This document shows positions 61,401-64,000 of a stretch of DNA of 64,000 nucleotides, piece by piece; the first letter of the stretch is position 1; each line of letters opens with the position of its first letter. Below the pieces are notes generated by a model. It was not told where the DNA came from, did not search any database, and saw only the letters and a program-made list of their open reading frames with translations. The position numbers were made by a program, and so were the translations under genes. This DNA is from Membranipora membranacea (lineage: Eukaryota > Bryozoa > Gymnolaemata > Cheilostomatida > Membraniporidae), in the NCBI GenBank assembly GCA_914767715.1, contig OU612069.1, positions 4,030,001 to 4,094,000 of the forward strand. The letters are read 5' to 3'.

Positions 61401-63743
61401 TAGCTCCATATACAACACATAACTGTAACTATACTTTGAGCTATAGCTAGTGGCACCATGTCATCCTGCTAACATTGAGGAATGGTTCTATCAGGGTTAC
61501 GGACATTGTCCAGTGGTCATTTCTTTGGAGAGTATGGTCTTGTACAACTACCCTCCCGACACTATAAAGAAGACCGATTGAGTCTTTTCAGCTTTGTGAA
61601 AAGTTGCCATCATCAGACCACCTTGGGCTCTCAAGCTAAGTGTCTGGTGACACAAACACAGGCTAAGCTGATATTTCCCTTCACTGATCTATCGATTTAA
61701 AAAAACTGTCAGATTGGTAATAAGTGAGCGCTTGGTGTTCATATTGTGTGGTCCAGCACTGAAATTCTTTACCAGTTTGCTTGATTTATTTATTCTCTAG
61801 GTGGAAGATTTGGCATTATACTGGAAGTTTGATGAAGAATGTTCTTATGGATCCTAACGCAGAGTTGTGGCAGGTCGGGTGGTGTCCCGCCCCACCCGGT
61901 ACTTACACTGCTCAAGCTATATCATACTCGGCTGTATCTACTACAGAGAAACCTCCACCTTCAAGTAAGTTATTCATTATAAATTGATGATGATAATAAT
62001 GATGAAGATATTAATTCGATAAGAAACATGTATTGTTTATTTATCATTATAACGTTTATGGTTTTCTAAATTTTAAATTGAATTCCGTGCCGTCTAGGTC
62101 CAAATAGATAAAATACACTCACCCATCTTTTACATGTAAAGAACATGGCAGGTACTTTTTTTGGCAATTGTGTATATGTAAGAGCAATTCAGTGCTTCAA
62201 TGATTTACAAACAACACTACTGGCTGGCAGTCAGTCAGGTGATCATCGCTTGCAATATGATTCGCTGTATTAGTTAGAAGACCAACTCCTAAAAGGTTTT
62301 TGATCTGTACGATCTAAGTTGAAGTCTAAGTCTAAAATAGTGGCATGAAACTTGGAATCAGTCTGAGAATAGTTGTTCCCCTAGGAGCCTGCATTTAGAA
62401 AATTCAAACTGTACATAGAGGATAGCTGTAGAATATCACCGTGGTAACTCATGTTTGTTCGCAATTTTTCTTCAGATTCTGGACCAGCTTACAGACCACC
62501 CGGTATGAGAGGTCGTGAACCTAAGACTGCTTTCCGTGCGACGCTTGAGCTTCCTTCTAATCAGAAGAACCAGCCTCAGGAGGAGAAAAAACAGCTGTCT
62601 AAGAATCAGAAACGCAAACTAGCCAAGGTCAGGCGAAGGTCATGTGTGTGTATGTGAACAATGGTGATGATAGATACATCAAAAAGCTTAAATCCGAAAA
62701 CAGAGGTTGCCCCAGATGCTTTGAATACTGGATGGTGATGATCAACCACATCAGATATTGGCTCGATTAAACCGAAAACTAGATTGGGGATATGAAACTG
62801 TAAATTCTGCCTAAGATGCAAATTTCAGGCTAAAAGACTTGCGTCACCTTAAACTCCATGACAGAGTTTCACTATTTTAGTATAATGAGACATATATTTA
62901 CTTATTCTGAATTGCAGGAAAAGGCCATTGCCAGCTCACAAGGTGGTGAAGCAGCGTCTGATAAACCAGCCAATCAGAAACCTGCCAGTGCTAAACCAGC
63001 CAATAAAACACCAGCTAATCCACCATCGACCAATGAGAGGCTCCCTAGTGCTCCTGCTGTTGCCGCTGAGCCAGCCGGAGGTGCACATTATGTCCCATTG
63101 ACTGGAGACCCTGAGAAAGATAAGAAAATCAGAAATCTGTCTAAGGTTTGTGGTCATTTGTGTAATTATGAACACTATACATTACACAGACATTTCCGTG
63201 ATTCCCAGATTGCTCAAATTTGTTTCCCCAACTACCGAAATAAGAGTCCATGTATAACCTTGAAAAATAAACACAACTCGAATTGGCAACTTTGGCTCAA
63301 TTTACTCATTGGATATTTAAAAAGTTCTTGTATCACCATCCTGAAGTGTGCGAATTTGCAAAAAAAAATACGCGTTTAACTTGGTTGCACAGAATGTCAA
63401 CAAACTAGTTTGCCATTTCCATTAGGTTTGAAATAGTGTAATTTGTGGCTACCTACCTAATCATTTACTGGACCTCATTGGTTCATATTAACTCCTGTCT
63501 TAGCTAGTGAAAATTGGTGCTAGCTATTATTATATATCACAAAACTAACTAAACTAGCTGATTATTAATCTTGAGGGTATCAGCCACTGACATATATTCA
63601 TATCAGTGGTATGGTATGGAATTCATATCAGTGGTATGAGCTGTTAACTTTGTTTGTTGTCTGTTTTGTATTTGTAGAAGTTACAGCAGGTACAGAAGTT
63701 ACGAGAGAGTCAGGCAGCTGGAGTCAAATTACAGAATAACCAG
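55446..63743 (+). CDS. EIF2A: Eukaryotic translation initiation factor 2A (3'-partial)
   Basis: Fourteen exons are visible: 55446-55476, 56033-56105, 56558-56754, 57266-57359, 57957-58039, 58534-58655, 59002-59098, 59363-59473, 59972-60136, 61193-61373, 61801-61964, 62476-62627, 62918-63145 and 63678-63743. All phases agree, giving 588 residues; only the last few of the family's roughly 585-610 should be beyond the window. The N-terminal two thirds is the WD-repeat beta-propeller: ESGKNCKC, QFSPKSTILAVW, AAYVPGVKG, FFKADRVNLEWN, YYGEQGLHFLA, MPAKCTIYNMK, DPVFDFGTGPRN, LAGFGNLQGNLEFWD, KIWHYTGS and AELWQVGW. The C-terminal third is Lys/Gln/Pro/Ala-rich (SKNQKRKLAK, alanine-proline linker, GDPEKDKKIRNL) and ends in a coiled coil. 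The protein brings Met-tRNAi to the 40S subunit without GTP and supports non-AUG initiation. The start ATG has no in-frame upstream ATG nearby. Confidence 0.97.
57739..57846 (+). tRNA. tRNA-like sequence in an eIF2A intron
   Basis: An A-box-like tggcacaatcggtaagcgc and a perfect B-box ggttcgaatcc, with extra bases between that recall a long variable arm. The presumed acceptor strands do not pair, so it is more likely a SINE head or tRNA pseudogene than a functional gene. Confidence 0.4.
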
Positions 63744-64000
63744 GTATGCTTTACAGGATATGATGTCATCAAAATGGCCAAAATGTTAACACTTACAAAT
63801 GTAGTGTGAGAAATTTGTCTCAGCAATGTATCCTCACCTCTCTCAACTCTGTCCTGCACGGGTAGCGGGTGCCTGCTGGAGATCTAGCTCAATTAGACTT
63901 CTCCGTCTAATCCTGTCCATCCTCTTACATGAGGGAACAGGATTTGAGATCCTTCCTGATTGTTGCAGCAGAGTATGGGCCTCGCTAAAACAATGTGACA

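Overview
This is a eukaryotic, almost certainly animal (metazoan) nuclear genomic window: protein genes are split by many GT-AG introns, one gene encodes a TNF-superfamily ligand (an animal family), and the spaces between exons are full of tRNA-derived SINEs, MITEs, foldback elements and minisatellites. The DNA is AT-rich. I cannot fix the phylum from the sequence; an invertebrate is most likely.

Layout. (1) 1-5692, + strand: 3' part of a ceramide-1-phosphate transfer protein (CPTP/GLTPD1) gene, three exons visible, 5' end outside the window. (2) 7727-20830, + strand: a complete seven-exon TNF-superfamily ligand with a type II membrane anchor, a cysteine-bearing stalk and a full TNF homology domain. 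(3) 24925-27708, - strand: the last four exons of a protein ending in an IAP-type RING finger, tail-to-tail with the TNF gene. (4) 27709-39140: repeat-rich, with weakly supported exon candidates on both strands and a decayed KDZ-type transposase fragment. (5) 39830-44640: a large 59-bp minisatellite with internal duplications. (6) 44650-48560: a 261-bp-arm palindrome, a MITE and a SINE. (7) 48562-54722, + strand: complete 11-exon phosphoglycerate kinase (PGK). (8) 55446-beyond 63743, + strand: eIF2A with 14 exons visible, lacking only the extreme C-terminus.

How the genes relate. PGK (glycolysis) and eIF2A (initiator tRNA delivery) are housekeeping genes in tandem about 0.7 kb apart. CPTP moves ceramide-1-phosphate between membranes. 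The TNF ligand and the RING protein are the thematically linked pair, since IAP-type RING ligases act downstream of TNF receptors in animals; a functional link here is only inferred from proximity.

The mobile fraction is the other notable content: a TA-flanked MITE that carries a tRNA-Thr-like segment (two copies), a second MITE family (two copies), a MITE with a 9-bp target duplication, a six-copy tRNA-SINE family including an inverted pair inside one TNF intron, and a satellite-like array interrupted by a SINE.
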